DNA of 64,000 nucleotides from Agelaius tricolor (GCA_023055355.1 JALJCS010000001.1:96271381-96335380); one strand, 5' to 3'. Positions 36,651-51,448 are shown, counted from the first letter of the stretch. The notes: generated by a model from the letters alone, not told the origin. A program made the numbers and translations.

Positions 36651-39600
36651 TCAGTAAAATGTACACACATCTACATGAGCTGAATGAAAAGGACAAAAGA
36701 GAGACTCCTATAGTGGGTGGGAATACAAAACACAGAGATTCCTGTTTGAGACAGGGATGTGAGATCAGAGCTGGTGTCAAAAACTACCTCAGGAGTCTCC
36801 AGGGTGAAAAGTGAGGATTACAATTTCCAAAGCATACGGATAAAAGGAGCAGTCTTGAAGAAACCTCATGTAGGAGCTTTGAAACCTGATGTAGCAAACT
36901 GTACAAATCAGTAGATGGATTAGAACTTTTCCCCTTTATCTATCTTTCCATAACAACTTCTCTGTCCAAAGGGAAAAGGAAAACTAAGGTAAGGAAAAAC
37001 TAGGGCAGACCCAGAGGTAAGAGTCTGGTAGAATTAGGCTTATGAGCACAGTACTAATTTCTTATGAAAACAGACACTGTGTGTTTGAGAATGTAGTTTC
37101 TGGACACAACTGCCCTGATGTACCATTTCCTGGAAGGGAGGAAATACAGCACTGGCTATTCAGAAGCATTCCTTTAGCTGGAAGCCTGGAAAGTTAGTTG
37201 AAGCTCAGCAAGTGTTAGGATTTATTTCTTCAGGTCACAGATTCAGACAGTGAGAGTGACTTTGGTGTGCAGGAACTAATCAGCCAGCTGTCCTTAGAGC
37301 CAGAACAGCATTTAAGGGGAGAGGAGGAGAAGCAGCAGAGTGATGGCACACAGATGCTGTGAGAAGGCATAATGTCCTTTTACAAGGATTGGGGTAGATA
37401 TGCTGCTATGCATGGATTAGAAAAGCACAGAACAAGCTCTGTTCTTCCTCACCTCATGATTAATTCCCTGGTGAACTTTAAAAGCTTAAAGAGCCCTTCT
37501 AAGAAATACCTGATTTTAATCTTAGGGATTTGTGGTGTTTGTATGTTTCTATGCAAGGATAATCTAAATCCGTGTTTGTTGGTGAATAATTGAAAGCAGG
37601 TTCTTGTTGATACAAGTTTTACTTCTTTTGTGTTGGGTAGAAACACACATCTTGTCCCTAGCATAACTCCTGCAAGAATAACCCAGAAAGTGATTAAATA
37701 CAAAGCCAAGGGTACAGATAATCTGTTTCTGTGGATTGTCCTGATAAACTGTGGAACTTTTGACACAAGGGGTTAGAAGGTTTAAAACCAGCTGGATGAT
37801 CTTAGGGGAGAAGATTTAATTCCGGGCTAATTAATACCAAAAGCCCACTTCTGGCTCAGGATATCTTCAAGTAGCAGATGTTGGGGGCTGAGAAACTCTT
37901 GTAGAGAAATATCACTGTGTGTTTGCCCTGCTTGTGCAATCCTCCCTGGCTGTTCACTGTTGGCTGGTGTCACTTTTTGACATCCCATGTTGGCCTAGGC
38001 TGACCTTCTGCCTGTTTTATGCTCTGACATTTTAAAATGTCTTTGGCTACTACATAGGTGGATCGTAGGTGGCTACTACATAATTGGGTACCAAAAATGC
38101 TGGATTTGCTTCTGAATCCAGCAAGTTCAGAGATGAAGAAGAGCCAGAAGTGGACATGGCATCTTTGCACAGTACAAATCTCAAGCTCAAAACAACCAGA
38201 TGCAGGAGGTCTGGGTGAGAATTGAGAAATAGGAAAATTGACTAGGAAAAGTTAAGGACATCACAAATTCTAACGGAGATCAGAAAAATAGATGGACTTG
38301 GATTGACCTGGACTTGAGCTCCACATGAAGATATTTAAATTTAGGTGTCTACATGTGAAGCAGGTGTCTAAACTCCCCAAGCAGCACAAGGTAACCACGT
38401 CAGCTGAGAGAGGTGCAGCTAATCCTCAGGAAGGCTTCTGCTGGCTGCTCAGCTGCCTCACACTTCAGGCTTGGCACAAGGAAGGCTTAATTCAGCTGCT
38501 CAAATTTATTTGTCCAGTGCCATTTGAGATGTCTTATGGTATCTGAGATATCCCCTAGATCTGGCAGCTATGTTCTTGGACCTGGAAAAGCTGTACTCTT
38601 CAGGAGAAGTGGCTGGGGAGCAGGGAATATCGTATAACAGGGGACAGGCACTGCTCTGTACCCTGCTGAACTAAACCCTAGATCCTGATTGACTATACTG
38701 CCAGCATAGACACGTAGCACACATGTACCCACCTAAAGCAAACTTCTTTCTATATTTAGTTGTGTTTATTGGGATCCAAGACTAACATAGAAGGTGCTGG
38801 AATGTCTTGAGCAATATGGACTGTGCTGAAGAAACAGTGTCCCTGGTGACTGACATGGTGGCAGGGTGATCTTGACTTGTCCCAGTGACTCCGAGAGGAG
38901 CAGCAACAGAACAGCCATTTTTATTTAGTGGTGAGTGGCTAGCAGCAAGTTAGAGATCATTAGAAGAGCAGTGTATGCCCCTAAAATCATTCTTAGAACA
39001 TAAAAAAGAATAAGGTCACCCAAAATATTGGGAATTATGCATTTGTTTCAGAAATTATTAAAATGCTTACTGGGGGTTTTGGTCACCCTCCAATACTTCT
39101 AATAGGACAATGTTTTAAAAAATTCAGTGACTTCCTCCTGCCCTTATTCTTACTTATTCCAGAGCTCTGACAGGTTTTTTTTTTTATAACACAGAGTTTT
39201 GTGAACGACCCCACTGCAAAAGATTCAAATTAATCAGTCTTGCCAGCAGAGCACAGCCTCTGCCCTGCCCTGCTGGGAGCCCTCTGCCCCACTGAGGGTC
39301 TCTGGTCCCCTCTGAACATGAGAGACAAAGAAGCCAATAGTAGCATAGTTGTCTTTTCCTTTTTTAAAAGCATTGGTCCAAAGGAGTTATCTACTTGTGT
39401 ATGCTCTTCTATCTGGAGGGCAAGGATGAGGTTCTCCCTAGAGGGAAGAAAGGTGGAGGAAAAAGGGGAGCAGGAAATGCACCGGAACCTGTTTGAAAAA
39501 CAGCTGAAGGGAAGAGAATCCTCCTAGCTGGGGGGTGTTTTTTTTCACACTTTGCTCTCTCATCTTCTTCACTCTTCACATCCTCAACTCCCACCAAGAC

Positions 39601-41217
39601 TCTATCCCTAAGTCCTCAGCTGGAAATAGGGAAGGTAAGAATGTGTCCATTGCCCTTCCTGGCTGTGTTTCCCTAGAAGGCAGGGAAAGCAGGCAGGCAC
39701 ATTATTTCAGTGTAGTTTAACTTGTTAGGAACATGTGTAAGATAAATCAAAATAAACCTTTCTTGGAATGAAATCAGAGTCCTAAGAAAAGTTTGCAATT
39801 ATTGAAAGTCACTTCTGAGTAGGTTAAAACTTCTTGATTTTCTTACCTAAACATACCCTGGAAAAAAGGAAAAGTTAAATATATTATGATTTTTCTCTGT
39901 GTCATACTTTTATACAATATGCTTCAGATGGCATTTGCCCTCTTTTAAACCAAGAGAGAAAAATATTATTCTGAACTTCCTTTTATATTGGAATGGAATG
40001 TAGCAAAAGTCTCTGTGATATTTCTGTATTTTAAGAAGGCTTTCCCAGACTTCTGTTACTATTTTCGTCTTTATCTTTTAGAGGCAAAAATAGCAAAACA
40101 GGTAGAATTAAATAGAGATATTTAATTTAATTTAATGGGCTCTCAGTTTTCACTCTGAATCTTTCTGTAAAACACCAGAAAAGATTCAGTGTGAGATTGA
40201 GTAATGGGCAGTATAATTCCAACTTCTCTATAATGACTTACTAAAAGACAGAAGTTTCTAATGTACATTTATCCCTTTGTTTATTTTTTTCCTAAGCTAA
40301 TATCTTATGTATGATCTCCCAAAATGTTAAGCCTCTCTTCAGCCATGATGATGATTTTATTCACCCTTTAGAAATATGTCTCAGATTTTTATCCTTGCAG
40401 AAAACAATCTCCCTCATTAACTCTAGTCTGAGATTTCAAATCATCTCAGCAGCTTTTGCATTGGTCACTTTTGAACACTTAATTTTAAATGAAATTTCAA
40501 ACAACTAATTCTTCCACTTCAGGCATTTCACCTAGTACCACTCACTAAACCCCTGAGATTACACAAAGTTTTGTGCAAATTAAATGGTGAAAGATTTTTT
40601 ATTTGACAGGCACCATGTTAACAGGGCCCCTTCATGAGAAACACACAAAAAAAGATGACTCCAGAACTCATGAGTGTAACAGATTACATCTGTGTATTGT
40701 CCAGTGTCACTAAAACAGTAACACAGAACACAAGTAACTGAAGGCCAGTAATGCAACTACCCCAAACTTACATAACTCATGCAAGGTGTGCCAGTCCAAG
40801 TTCCCCACCTCACAGAGGAAGGCCAGTGTTGGGCTGCCTTAGGCTGCTCAAGTTTGGTCAGAAACTCTGGATTGCTTGTCTTACTGATGGAGGTGTGGTT
40901 GGCATTCCTAAACTATCAGCATTTCTAATGCCAGCTGGGAGATTAATAATGTGACTGCTAGAATGGTAGAAAAGGAGGCATCATAAATCATCACAAGGGA
41001 TTGTTTTACTTTTAATGACTTCTCCAATGCAACTTTCCTAGCATGAGCTTCTTGGATGTTGTGAGATTTTACAGCATTCATAGGTATCATGGGAATGAAC
41101 CCAGCTAAAGGGGGAAACACAAAAGCTATACTTGGATATTGTGCCATGTCCCAACACCTTGATGTACCATCAGGACAATCTCTAGAGTTACAGAAAGAAT
41201 GTCAGGATGTTTTTTTA

Positions 41218-41424
41218 CAAGGGCATGTAATGATGGAACAAGGGGGAATGGCCTTACTGAAAGAGGGTTGGGAATGGATGCTCCTTTCCCAGATGTGTTC
41301 AAGGCCAGGCTGGATGGAGCTTTGAGCAGCCTGGTGCAGTGGAAGGTGTCCCTGCCCATGGCCAGGGGCTGGAACTAGGTTTTGCTTCTCTCAACCCAAA
41401 CTATTCTGTGAGTCTATGATTATT
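41218..41424 (+). mobile_element. CR1 LINE 3' fragment
   Basis: Typical CR1 3' wording is present: AACAAGGGGGAATGGCC, then CCAGGCTGGATGGAGCTTTG, AGCAGCCTGGTGCAGTGGAA, GGTGTCCCTGCCCATGGCC and a tail CCCAAACTATTCTGTGAGTC ending in a diverged ATTCTATGAT repeat. The part usually found between the first two motifs is shortened. It is 5'-truncated and non-coding, in plus orientation, antisense to KCNQ5. Confidence 0.9.
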
Positions 41425-44400
41425 GGGAAATGTAATCAATGACAATCTCTCATCTGCTCAAAGCTCATGCACATGCTCATACTAATACACAAACCTGCAT
41501 GATCTTTCTCTTTTTCATATTCTTCAAAGGAAGAATATGTTTATAGGAGCTTTTCCTGCTGCCTGCATTTAATGCTAACATGTTGAAACATCCTTTCCTC
41601 TAAATACAAATGATACTTTGAGACAATACAGGTTAAATGAATCTTGTGATTTTTTTTTCTTTTATTTTATCCAAATAGAAAAATGAATAATATTTAATCA
41701 TTTTTGGATCATCACTAGGACATCAAAATAGTATTTGCTATAAATTCACAGAAAATGCTGAGAGTTCACACATTCTTATTTAGAATAGGCAGGAAATGTC
41801 AATGGCTGTCAATTACTGTGTCTGCACCAGCTACAGATCAGTAAAGAGAGGCAACAAACTAGGACATGAGTAGGGCATATCTGCCCCCAAAACTGCAGAA
41901 TTTAACAGAAAATCTCAAGAGATTTTTTTATCTAGCCTGCAGCTGTATTAACTCACAAAGGAAATTAACTGGGCAATTGTATCACCAACTCTAAGCTACC
42001 CTTAGGCTGTCCTTCTAAGGTCTAATTTTGAGCTAGAGTTATTATCCATGACCCAGAGAAAAGGCACAGCTTGTAGTGGTCATTTCTGAATAGTTCTCAG
42101 GAAAGTTCATTATCCTCAGCTTCAAAGTTACTTTTGAAAAAACCCCAGCCCTATGATTCTGTGGTGCTACAGAGACACTGGGCTCCACCAAGGGCACGAG
42201 ACAGCTTTGACATCAGGTCCCTCTGCTTAACATGGCACAGGCCATGCACGCCTATGGCAGCACAGTGAGCAATTATTCTCACTTGCTGAGGAGTTCAAAT
42301 AGGATTTAATTGAGATTTGCAGCAATCAATACATAGTAACACTTAACAGCTTTCTATTCTGAGTCACTAAGAGGTGGTAGTTGTGCTAGGGAAGAATGAC
42401 CAGTTTTTCTAATATCTCTTTGGATATCAGTTTTTCCAGTCCTTATTGCTATTCTCAGAACTCTCTTCAATTTGCCTTCAATAATCCCTGGAGCTGGCTG
42501 GCCACAACCAAGGGACATCATCTAATCAATGTAGAAATGTACTTTGAAGCTTAAGCAGACACTACAGCACAAAGCAAACAAAATACACATTCCAGAATAC
42601 TGTATTTGAGCACATCACACTATAGAAATACTATAAAAATATATATATAATCAATGGGCTTTATCCTAAACTGATATAAATTGGCAATTTAAAGCAGTTT
42701 AATATAAAGCCTGACGACTGACATTGGACTTTGGCCACACATCAGTACCTGAAAATAAGTTTGCACTTTTTCAGATTCCTAAAAGAAAAGGTCTGTTTGC
42801 ACAAACTTGACTATTGGAGCAGCAGCCTTTTTGCACAGCCTAGTAACATATTGGGCATGGCTGTACTTCATGCTTCTGTGGGCTAGCAAAAAAAAAAAAA
42901 AAAACCAAAAACAAGAAGAAGAAAAGAAAAAGACATTCATAGAGTTCAAGGCTCTGAATACCTTAATAGAGCAGTATTCAGTGAGGGACAGAATTGGATC
43001 ACTATTTCTTGAGCACTTGTTCAGAATGGTCAGAGGGCAGAAAAGGTCAAAGAGCCAGAAACTGGCTGGAAAACTGCTGTTATCTTGAAAAAAGGGATTA
43101 ACTACTTCCCTCTACCAGTTCAGGAGAGCAAAGAATACAAAACATGAATAGAATATGCTGCAACAGTTATATTGAAAAGAGGCAAATGTAATGTTTTTAC
43201 CAGGTGGTAGTTCCTTTGCTCTGTAAATGTTCCCTTACTATAAAATCAGTGGGATATTTCACATAATTGTGACAGAAAAATTTGGTCAAATATGGGCTGA
43301 ACTTACAGTGACCTTGCATAAGTATTTATCCCAGAAACCAAGAATTTTCAATATCTTTACCTGTAATTATATCTCTGAACAGAGAGATGAACGATATTTA
43401 GAAAGATGATGTGTGTTGTCATGTTTAGCAAATTATCTCACTGGAAGAAGAAGAACTATTTATCAGCAAAGTAAAAGTCAGTATTTGCATGATTGCCAGA
43501 ATCTGAAAACTGGCTTTTTAGAGACTACTCTGGAGACATGCAGACTTTTGAGATCACCTGAATTCACCCTCAAATGATATTCTCAAGAATTATTTTCTGC
43601 CTACAACTCCCCCTCCAAAAAGCAATTTAATAGCACTCATTGAATTATATCACCTGAAGATCTCTAACGTAATTTGGGAGAGGCAGGAAGTTGAGTTCTG
43701 TACCTCCCACAAGAAGCTGAGCAGACTTACACCTACAAGGCCTCAGTTTTACAGAGAAAAAAAGCCTGAACACCACCAGCAACAACAAAACCCCCCCAAA
43801 GCAATACGAGATAATCTGAATTGTGCATATTCTAAAAATAATGATGCTCAGGATCTTGGGTCCTTGCAAAGTTTGCTTTCAGCTCTGTCTGAATATAGCT
43901 TTTCTTTCTGGTCAGGGATCAGATCTCTGCTCAGATGCCAGACAGGTTACGATTAATCATCAGCTACTAGTAAAAGTAATTGGCAGGATATCTTCAGGAA
44001 ATTCTTGGGATGGATGATGCTGTTTGATTTTTGCAGATGTTGTTGTCACTCCAGCCAAAAGGTCTTTGTGTTTTCAAATACGTAACACCATCTGGATGGA
44101 AATCATCTTAATTGTCATTGCAGGCAAAACAAGTTGGTGATTTCGCTTCCTTCTTTAATCTTTTTGCAAGATGCAAAACAACACAGTATTTTTAGAAGTA
44201 GGAAAGTGAGCTGGTATTGCATATCAAGATAATTCAGAGATAAACACAGATGAGTGTGAAAATTGACTTTTATTGCTGTTGAAAAACAGGAAGAGAGTAA
44301 TGTACTGTAGTGGCACATACAAGAGAAAAAAGTTCTATAAAAATATGTAATACTGCCCAGGCACTGAAGTGGAATTTAAAAAAATCCAGAGGTTAATACT

Positions 44401-47400
44401 TCTTCTCTACTGATTTTTTTTTCTAACAGTGGGAAATGGCTACATTAGTCACTGCCTTTCATTTTAAGGAGTCCACTAAAACTGATCTGTGCATAGAAAC
44501 TTGGATTTTTCTTATCATCAGCTAAGCAATACCCCAGTGAAGAAATCAAATAGATGAATCACCTTGGACCCTTCTTTCCCTTTATTGTTTTCATTTGCAA
44601 TATATTGGAATAATCTGATTGAGCAAACTATTTTAATGTGAAATGAAAGTAACCTCCTGGAAATACAAACAACACCTTTCTGGAATAATAAATGATATTT
44701 TTATATAACTGAATTGGATCTACTTAGAAAAACAGCTCATCAAAATGTAAAGATGTCTTTTCTGGCAAAGAGAGAACTGGAAACAAGTCAAAGACAATTC
44801 TTAGGAAAGCTAAGCAAATACAACAAAAGTTAACTTGGTACTCCAAACAATCTCTGACCCAGAAAGAAAAGGAATATTTTTAATAAGGCAATACTGGATA
44901 TTTTTTAGATGTGAAAACTAAATATTCTCTTTTTAAATTGTGGACTAATGAAGATGAGTAATATCTTTCTTTTGTCATTTTCTAAAATTTTATAATAAAA
45001 TCCTAATTCCATGTCTAATAATGCATCAACCAATGCTGCTCACTCCCGTGTCAGTGTATTAAAAGTATATGTACCCTGTTCCTTTGTAGCATATTGTTAG
45101 ACCATGACAGCAAATACATCTAAATAATGTAATTTTACCTTCTTCTGTAGACAGCCAAAATACTTCTCTATGGCCTGAGAAACACAGTGGCTCAATGAGT
45201 ACTGAATTTTAAACTGTAGCTGTGGGTGCCATATTTTATTTAGTTGGGATAAGAATAACAACACTCATGGGAATATTTCACCTGCCTTTGTACTGTGTGC
45301 AATTATTGTTCATGGCCCTGTTGAGTACACAATCTTTCTATGGACTGAATAAGTCCTCAGCAGACATTTTCATGCTATTAACAGCTGTCTCAATAAATCT
45401 TAAAAATCTAAGGGCCTCCTGCAAGCTAAGATTAAGTTCAATTGCAAGCCTTTCATGGATTTATACTTAATTAACCTTTTCCAATAATTGATCTTTAACA
45501 TAATTAATATGTATCTGTCAGAAGGAATACAGTAGCATTTACTAAATGCAAGTTTTATTTGGCTTTAAGACAGGCTGACAGAAATATTTAAAGCTGTGTC
45601 TTTGATCTAGTGCTTGCCAACCCGATTTTTGTTCAGCTAAAGAAACAAACTGCAAGTAACACATGCAGATTCTTCCCATAAATCTTCACTTATTCTGTGC
45701 AGAAACAGGTTTGTGCCTTGAAAGCACTGCAAAACAAGGTTTGTTAGTCCCTTTACTATGGCTGTGTGTTGCTGGATGACAGTAGACCTTAGTGGAAAAG
45801 GCTATTGCAGTGGAGAGAAAAACATCTGAAGGTTTCTGGAGGGAAAGGCAACAGGATGCCAGACACATGCCCCTGGGGAGTAAAGATGCTCATTACATCA
45901 GGCTGTAAGCAAACCACAAAGTAATCGTCAAGAAAAGAACAAAGTAGCTACAGCATGGCAAGACTTGTGTATGGAGAAAGGGCTGAATAATTTAGGAGTG
46001 GTTAGTCAGAAGACAAATATGAGATAGAGGCATGCAAACTAGTGGAAGATAAGAAGATCTGTTGGATGCCTCCTATTTACCCTTTCTTATAAAAGTGAGA
46101 TCAAAAGACAATTTAAATTTGATTAAAAAAAATGACAAGATTGAATTGTAATTGACTTGTAAAGTTCATTGCTCTGAGGTATAAAGGAATAACCAGGGAA
46201 AATTAAAAACAAGCTTGGATGTTTTCCCCTGAATTGCTGGAATCAGATTTTTCAGGGGATCCGAATTCTTGTGTGACTCAGGCACTGATTACTCCATGTG
46301 TGATTGGCTATTCTGGGCTATAGGTACTAACACCATCATTAGGGGTCTCTGGCACTGGTCAGCAAGTGCAAAGACACCAGCCAGGACTCCTGAGTGACCC
46401 AGCCCTGCAGGGAAGCATTGCTGTGTCCGTGCTGGATCCTTGCAGCCACAAGGGGAGGAATCTACAGGCAGGAACGTGCACTTTCATGGCCTCTTCTTCT
46501 TACTCAAAAACCTTAGGCAGGGGCAGGTAGGCAGAGGGTCTGGAAATGTTCATCTAACACATTCCCAGATTGTGGATAAAGTGAAGGTGATACAATGGCA
46601 TGGGAGTGGAAAGGCCAAAAAAAGGTGGGAACAGGAAAATCCGTGGTGTGTAGGTGAAAGTGGATGGGTGGAAACTGACAAGTAAAGATGCTGAAATGAG
46701 CAGGGAGAGAAAAACATGTCTCTGATGAGAGGAAAAGCCTGTTTGTAGGTGGAGAGGGAAGAGAGTATTAAAAATCTGCTCTCAAATTCTCAGGGTGGTG
46801 GGGAAACAGAAGGTATCCAGTCTCTAGCTGACTTATCTAACACAGATGTTGAAGGCAGCAAAATGGGTCCCTCAGTGTTTGCTGAAAGAGTTCCTACATT
46901 CAATTTTCTGACCCTCCTTTCAGAGGCAAAACCCTCTCCCTGCTGCCTAAAAGCAGAACTTGCATTTCTAACCTATACAACTATTTTGGATGTCTGCACA
47001 GTTGGTGACTGCCTTTTGGGACTCCTTTGTTTCTGTAAATAGAGTTTATTCAGTTTACATACAGAGCTAGACATCTCCAGCCACTCCTTCCCCTCAGCTG
47101 CCATCCCACCTGCACTTTGTGTGTGGGCAGCCTAAGAGGGAGTACTGTGCCACCAAGAAGGTTTATATAATTTGGAGAACACTAATGTGGGGCATCTTAC
47201 ACAGCCACACTTGAGATTTCCTGTTGCAGGGCATATGAAGAAAGAAACAGAGGCTCTGTTCAGTGGTTGTCAAAAAAGAAAAACCCCATAATCTGGTATC
47301 ACTCTCCCAAACTAGACAGGGGCAATCACAAAATGAGATCTTAAATACAGTAGATTATGTCATACTGTGTGACAACCTGCCCACTCTGCCTTTTGACATT

Positions 47401-48014
47401 TTCATCTGAAATGAAACAGTCTCCACGGGGAGGGTGCCATGAATAGACTGGGCTGGCAAAGGGGAGCCCCAGGACTGAAGGAGCTCTGCCTTTGCAGTGG
47501 CTGCTGCCCAGGTGGTCACACAGGTGCATTGGGGCACCAGCACTGCACAACACAAGGGTGAAAGTGAGTGGCTTCCTTTACCCCATTTAGGAGCTTCCAT
47601 AGGCTGCTCTGGGTCTCATCTGATGGTCACCTTCCTTGGATCTATTATTGACAGCAATATCAAATATCACCAAAGGACAGAGCTCAATTTTGAGAGCTAT
47701 CAACACAGGCTTAAAGATAAAATTTTTGATTTTTCTTTTATGGGAAACAACAGGTTATGGGCACCTGGTTCTTAAGTGCTAGGGATGGGAGGAAATTAAA
47801 ATGTGCAGAACATGCCCAAATGGCCATCTAGAAATAGCAAGTATTTCTACTCAGCCCTATTAAATGTGAGATACAAGTACTGCAACTCTGTTACACAGAG
47901 TAGCAATATTGTTACATTGTCAAATCCTTCCTAACTGCTGTATTTACTATAGCAGGTATAAAATGGAGAAATCAAAATCTGTATTTTCTCTCTTATACAC
48001 AAGTCTCTTCCTGA

Positions 48015-48605
48015 TGTAGCAGTTGGAGCTGCTGCAGTGTGATGCAATATCCTGTTTCAGCTATCCCGGTCCCTCCCAGTGTGCCAATACCTTCTCCCTC
48101 CCCCTTGCCCCCTTGCTAAGTGCTGTCCGTCAATCTTAACATTCCAGCAAGGGCGTTGTCTGATTGGCAAAAGTTGAAAAGATGCTTCTCAGCCCTGGGG
48201 TCATTGGCCTATCCAGGTGTCATTGTCCCCTGAGCCTTCCCCCCTCCTACCTGGTTGGTGGCTCACCTGCCCCTTCCCTCCCCCTCTCCCCGGGGCTTAA
48301 AAGACACGGCGACCATGTGGTCGGGATTCTCTTGGAGCTGTTACCAAGATTCAGAGATCTGTGACCCTGGAATAAAGCTCTGGATTAAACCTTCCTGCAG
48401 AATCCGTCTCCTTTTCCCTTCACCATCGCCTGAAGCCTTTCCACCAGAGGGAAAACTGAGTTCCTGCATGCCTGGGCCTGTTCCAAGTGCCAGCTGCAAC
48501 ATCCAGCCAGCCAGGGGTGTCTCTGAGGTGAAACACCACAGCTGCCGCCTTTGGTCCAGCAGCAAGGGTCAGATGAGCCCGGGCACGGTCCACCCAGTAA
48601 TATTG
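48015..48605 (+). mobile_element. Avian ERV-type LTR, probably solo
   Basis: The order of signals on the plus strand is that of a retroviral LTR: a TG start (TGTAGCAGTTGGAGCTGCTG), a C/T-rich U3 with an inverted CCAAT box (GATTGGC, 48162), a TATA-like CTTAAAAG at 48296-48303, and AATAAAG at 48371 about 70 bases later. A GC-richer U5-like tail of about 200 bases follows. No retroviral coding region flanks it, so it is best read as a solo LTR left by recombination. I could not find a matching target-site duplication; the right boundary is approximate. It is antisense to KCNQ5. Confidence 0.65.
48371..48376 (+). promoter_or_regulatory. LTR polyadenylation signal AATAAA
   Basis: Canonical AATAAA in the 48.0-48.6 kb LTR, about 70 bases after the TATA-like box, followed by a T-rich, C-rich stretch. 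Because it is on the plus strand it should not act on KCNQ5 transcripts. Confidence 0.55.
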
Positions 48606-50460
48606 TGATCTTATTCCAATATGGAATGTAACCATTTGAGGCACGATCATAAAAACAGAGATTTCCTGCAACTCCCACTGGACTACTGTGCCCATCAGTC
48701 ACTCCAGCAGTGCTGGTGGCAACACTCAGTTCTCTGAAGGGATGTCAAAGAATGGAAACATCTGTGGAAGCTGCATTTCTTCAAGCTTTGTGATCTCTAA
48801 TAAGTCAGTGGCAAGGCTGGATGAAGACATCTGGCAATCAATTTGATTGTATTGAGTGTAACAGTGGGCAAAGCTTATGCTTTAAATTGTCAGCATTGAC
48901 AGTTAACAAATTAAAGCTGAGTAGATGCCAAAGGACTGCATGTGAAGAAACAAACACAACCTCTAAAGCAACTGAAAAACTCTGTGTTTCTAAACAACAA
49001 TACAGTCAAGCAAAATGAAACTACTGTTCTTAGCCAACCGCACCAACAACCCTTTTCCTGGAGACCTCACTCACACAGGGGTGACCTGAAGAAAAATAAA
49101 CTAGTCTTCAGCAAAGACAGCAATAAAATCACAAGGTTCAGCAGCTATAAGAGAGATAATTGTGAACTAAAAGAAAAGAAATGGAAAAGAAATGGAAATA
49201 TGAAATAGCAGCATGTTGACCGCTCATACGCTGAATGAAAAAAGAGCTGTTATCTGTTCAAAAGAATTGGTGAAAGTGGATTTAATACAGGTAATTGTGA
49301 ATGAGGTAGTTTCTCACAATACAATATCTAGAGGTGACTAGAGACTGATCATTAGGAAGTATTGTGAGAGAGTTAATCATGGCTCAAACAGTCAGATTGG
49401 CAGTTATCTAATGTCTCACACCAAAATATGAGCATTCAAATTTATGGTAACATGCTGACAAAGCACCCCTGAGTAATTATGGGCATGTGAGTAATATAGG
49501 AGACACACTGAAAGTGTCTTTTGAAGTAAAGCAGTGCTGCAAACCAGGGGTGTCACAGTCCTGTGAGAGGCTACATGAGTGCCAAGGGCATTCCTGTAAT
49601 GAATTTATGTAATGGGCAGCTGCAAAAGCCCAAATAACGAACACCTAGTTTAATAGGATTGTTTTGGACCAATATAAAAATATTCCTCAAGTATCAAGAT
49701 TTCTGCCGGGAAAGCATAATTCACTGTTGCAAAGATAGAACTTGTACAAAGAATCAATTCTTCTCAGAGAGAAGATACAGGCGAGAGTTGATGATGATCT
49801 GAAATGGGAGTTACAAAGAGTGCCACAGACTAGAGCAGCTGATCTTCAGCACAACATCTGGAAAGAAGCCAAGAAAGCTGAGAATTTTATTGCATAGCAG
49901 TTATGTTCTGACATGTTATTCATGTCATTAAAAATATAATTTTTTTAGATGCTAAGAGTGATAAAATTTAAAAATAAACCATTTTGCTACTTTTGAGACT
50001 CCATACAATCAAGTAGGTGGATAAGTGGATTTGGCACAATCCTGTCTACCTCTAACTTCCACACCAGTGTTTATATTCATAACTAAATTTTGAAAAGGCA
50101 AACTTACACATACTTATGGTATCTGAGAAACTATCTTGTCCATGGATATGATGGGAATTCAGCACAGTAAGTCAGGAAATGAACATCAAATCAAATAAAG
50201 GCAGATTATGAACATAAAGGTATTTGTCTAAGCAACTTCATATTCTGGGTATCTCTAGTAGCAACAAGTTCAAAGCCAGTACCTAAAAAATGTACAAAAC
50301 TGAACGAGCAAAACTGAACATACAAAGACTTAAACCAGAAAAGGTTGACTGCCGCTTGGTCTGTCAGTTGCTTCCCTCCTTATCATAAATTTCCAAGTCA
50401 CAGCTCATAAACAGCACTGGAATTGCTATAATACACTTTTATATTACATAATATTTTATA

Positions 50461-50572
50461 ATAAATACATTTAATATCATAATATTATTACCATCATCAT
50501 CATCCTTATCCTCATCATCACCCTTATCCTTATTATTATCCTTATAATTATAATTATCCTTATGATTATAGT
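50461..50572 (+). repeat. Low-complexity ATC/CTTAT/ATTATA tract
   Basis: A run of imperfect short repeats, first ATC triplets (CCATCATCATCATCC), then CTTATC and ATTATC units, ending in ATAATTATAATTATC. It behaves as a degenerating compound microsatellite. Confidence 0.85.
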
Positions 50573-51448
50573 ACAATGTATTTTGTGAGATTCAAATATG
50601 AGAGATAAATAATAATTTGAAAGACTGCTTAAATCATATACACAATCTGGGTGAGTATGGGAAGGAGTCTCATTATTTCTAAATAATTTGACTGTGATAT
50701 TTCCCTTTAGGACACTTTCCTAACAAAAGGGAACTGAATTAGCAATTTCTAAACATTTCAGGGCAGGTACTGAGTTATATTAGTCTTGTTCAAAATGGAT
50801 AATGATTTCATGCTTAAGAAAATATCTTTTATAGCCTTCTAATGCAGGAATTTTATTATTAAAAAGAAATGATTTTTAGTAAAGTCCTTGTCTTTTAATA
50901 GCCTTTCTATCACAACCCTGTCTCTTTTGTCTTCTCATCCCAGGTTGCCCAGTTCATGGTAGGGGCTCATCTACTCTATGTCACAAACACAATAGTGACA
51001 CTAGAGTAAGATCAAAAAACCAGAGCATGAACAAACCCAGGCTGCTGAATTCTCTAGCTCATACCAAAAAAAAAACTTCAATGTGAACTGCACTGCACCA
51101 AACTAGGTTTCCTTTAAATAGCTAACATACAACTTCTGGAAAGAGGAGATCAGAGCCTGATGTCTTTAATCCCAGCAAATGTTACTTTACTCAGCAGCAA
51201 GGGTAGTAGTCAGCAGAAGTAAGTGTGAAAGGATAAGACCCATAGATGATATTAAACAGACAGTACTTTTTCTGCATGTTTCTAAAAACTGCATTGCTGG
51301 AACTGTCAAACATGAAGATATGCTATTAAATATTAATTTAAAAAACCTACATAATTTGGGACCATTCTAGCCAAAAGAATATCTCTGTTCATAGCACTGA
51401 ATTATGGCTGCTGAAATTATCTGAGGAAATTTTGATTTGAAATCTAAA

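Noticed and set aside
42400..42530. Text faintly like reverse-complement CR1 (TTTTTCCAGTCC...CTCTCTTCAATTTGCC)
   Set aside because: Too diverged to claim without alignment; it lacks the diagnostic CR1 3' wording.
49549..49610. CAGGGGTGTCA start resembling a hAT-type DNA transposon terminus
   Set aside because: Only about 11 bases match and no opposite terminal repeat or 8-bp target duplication was seen.
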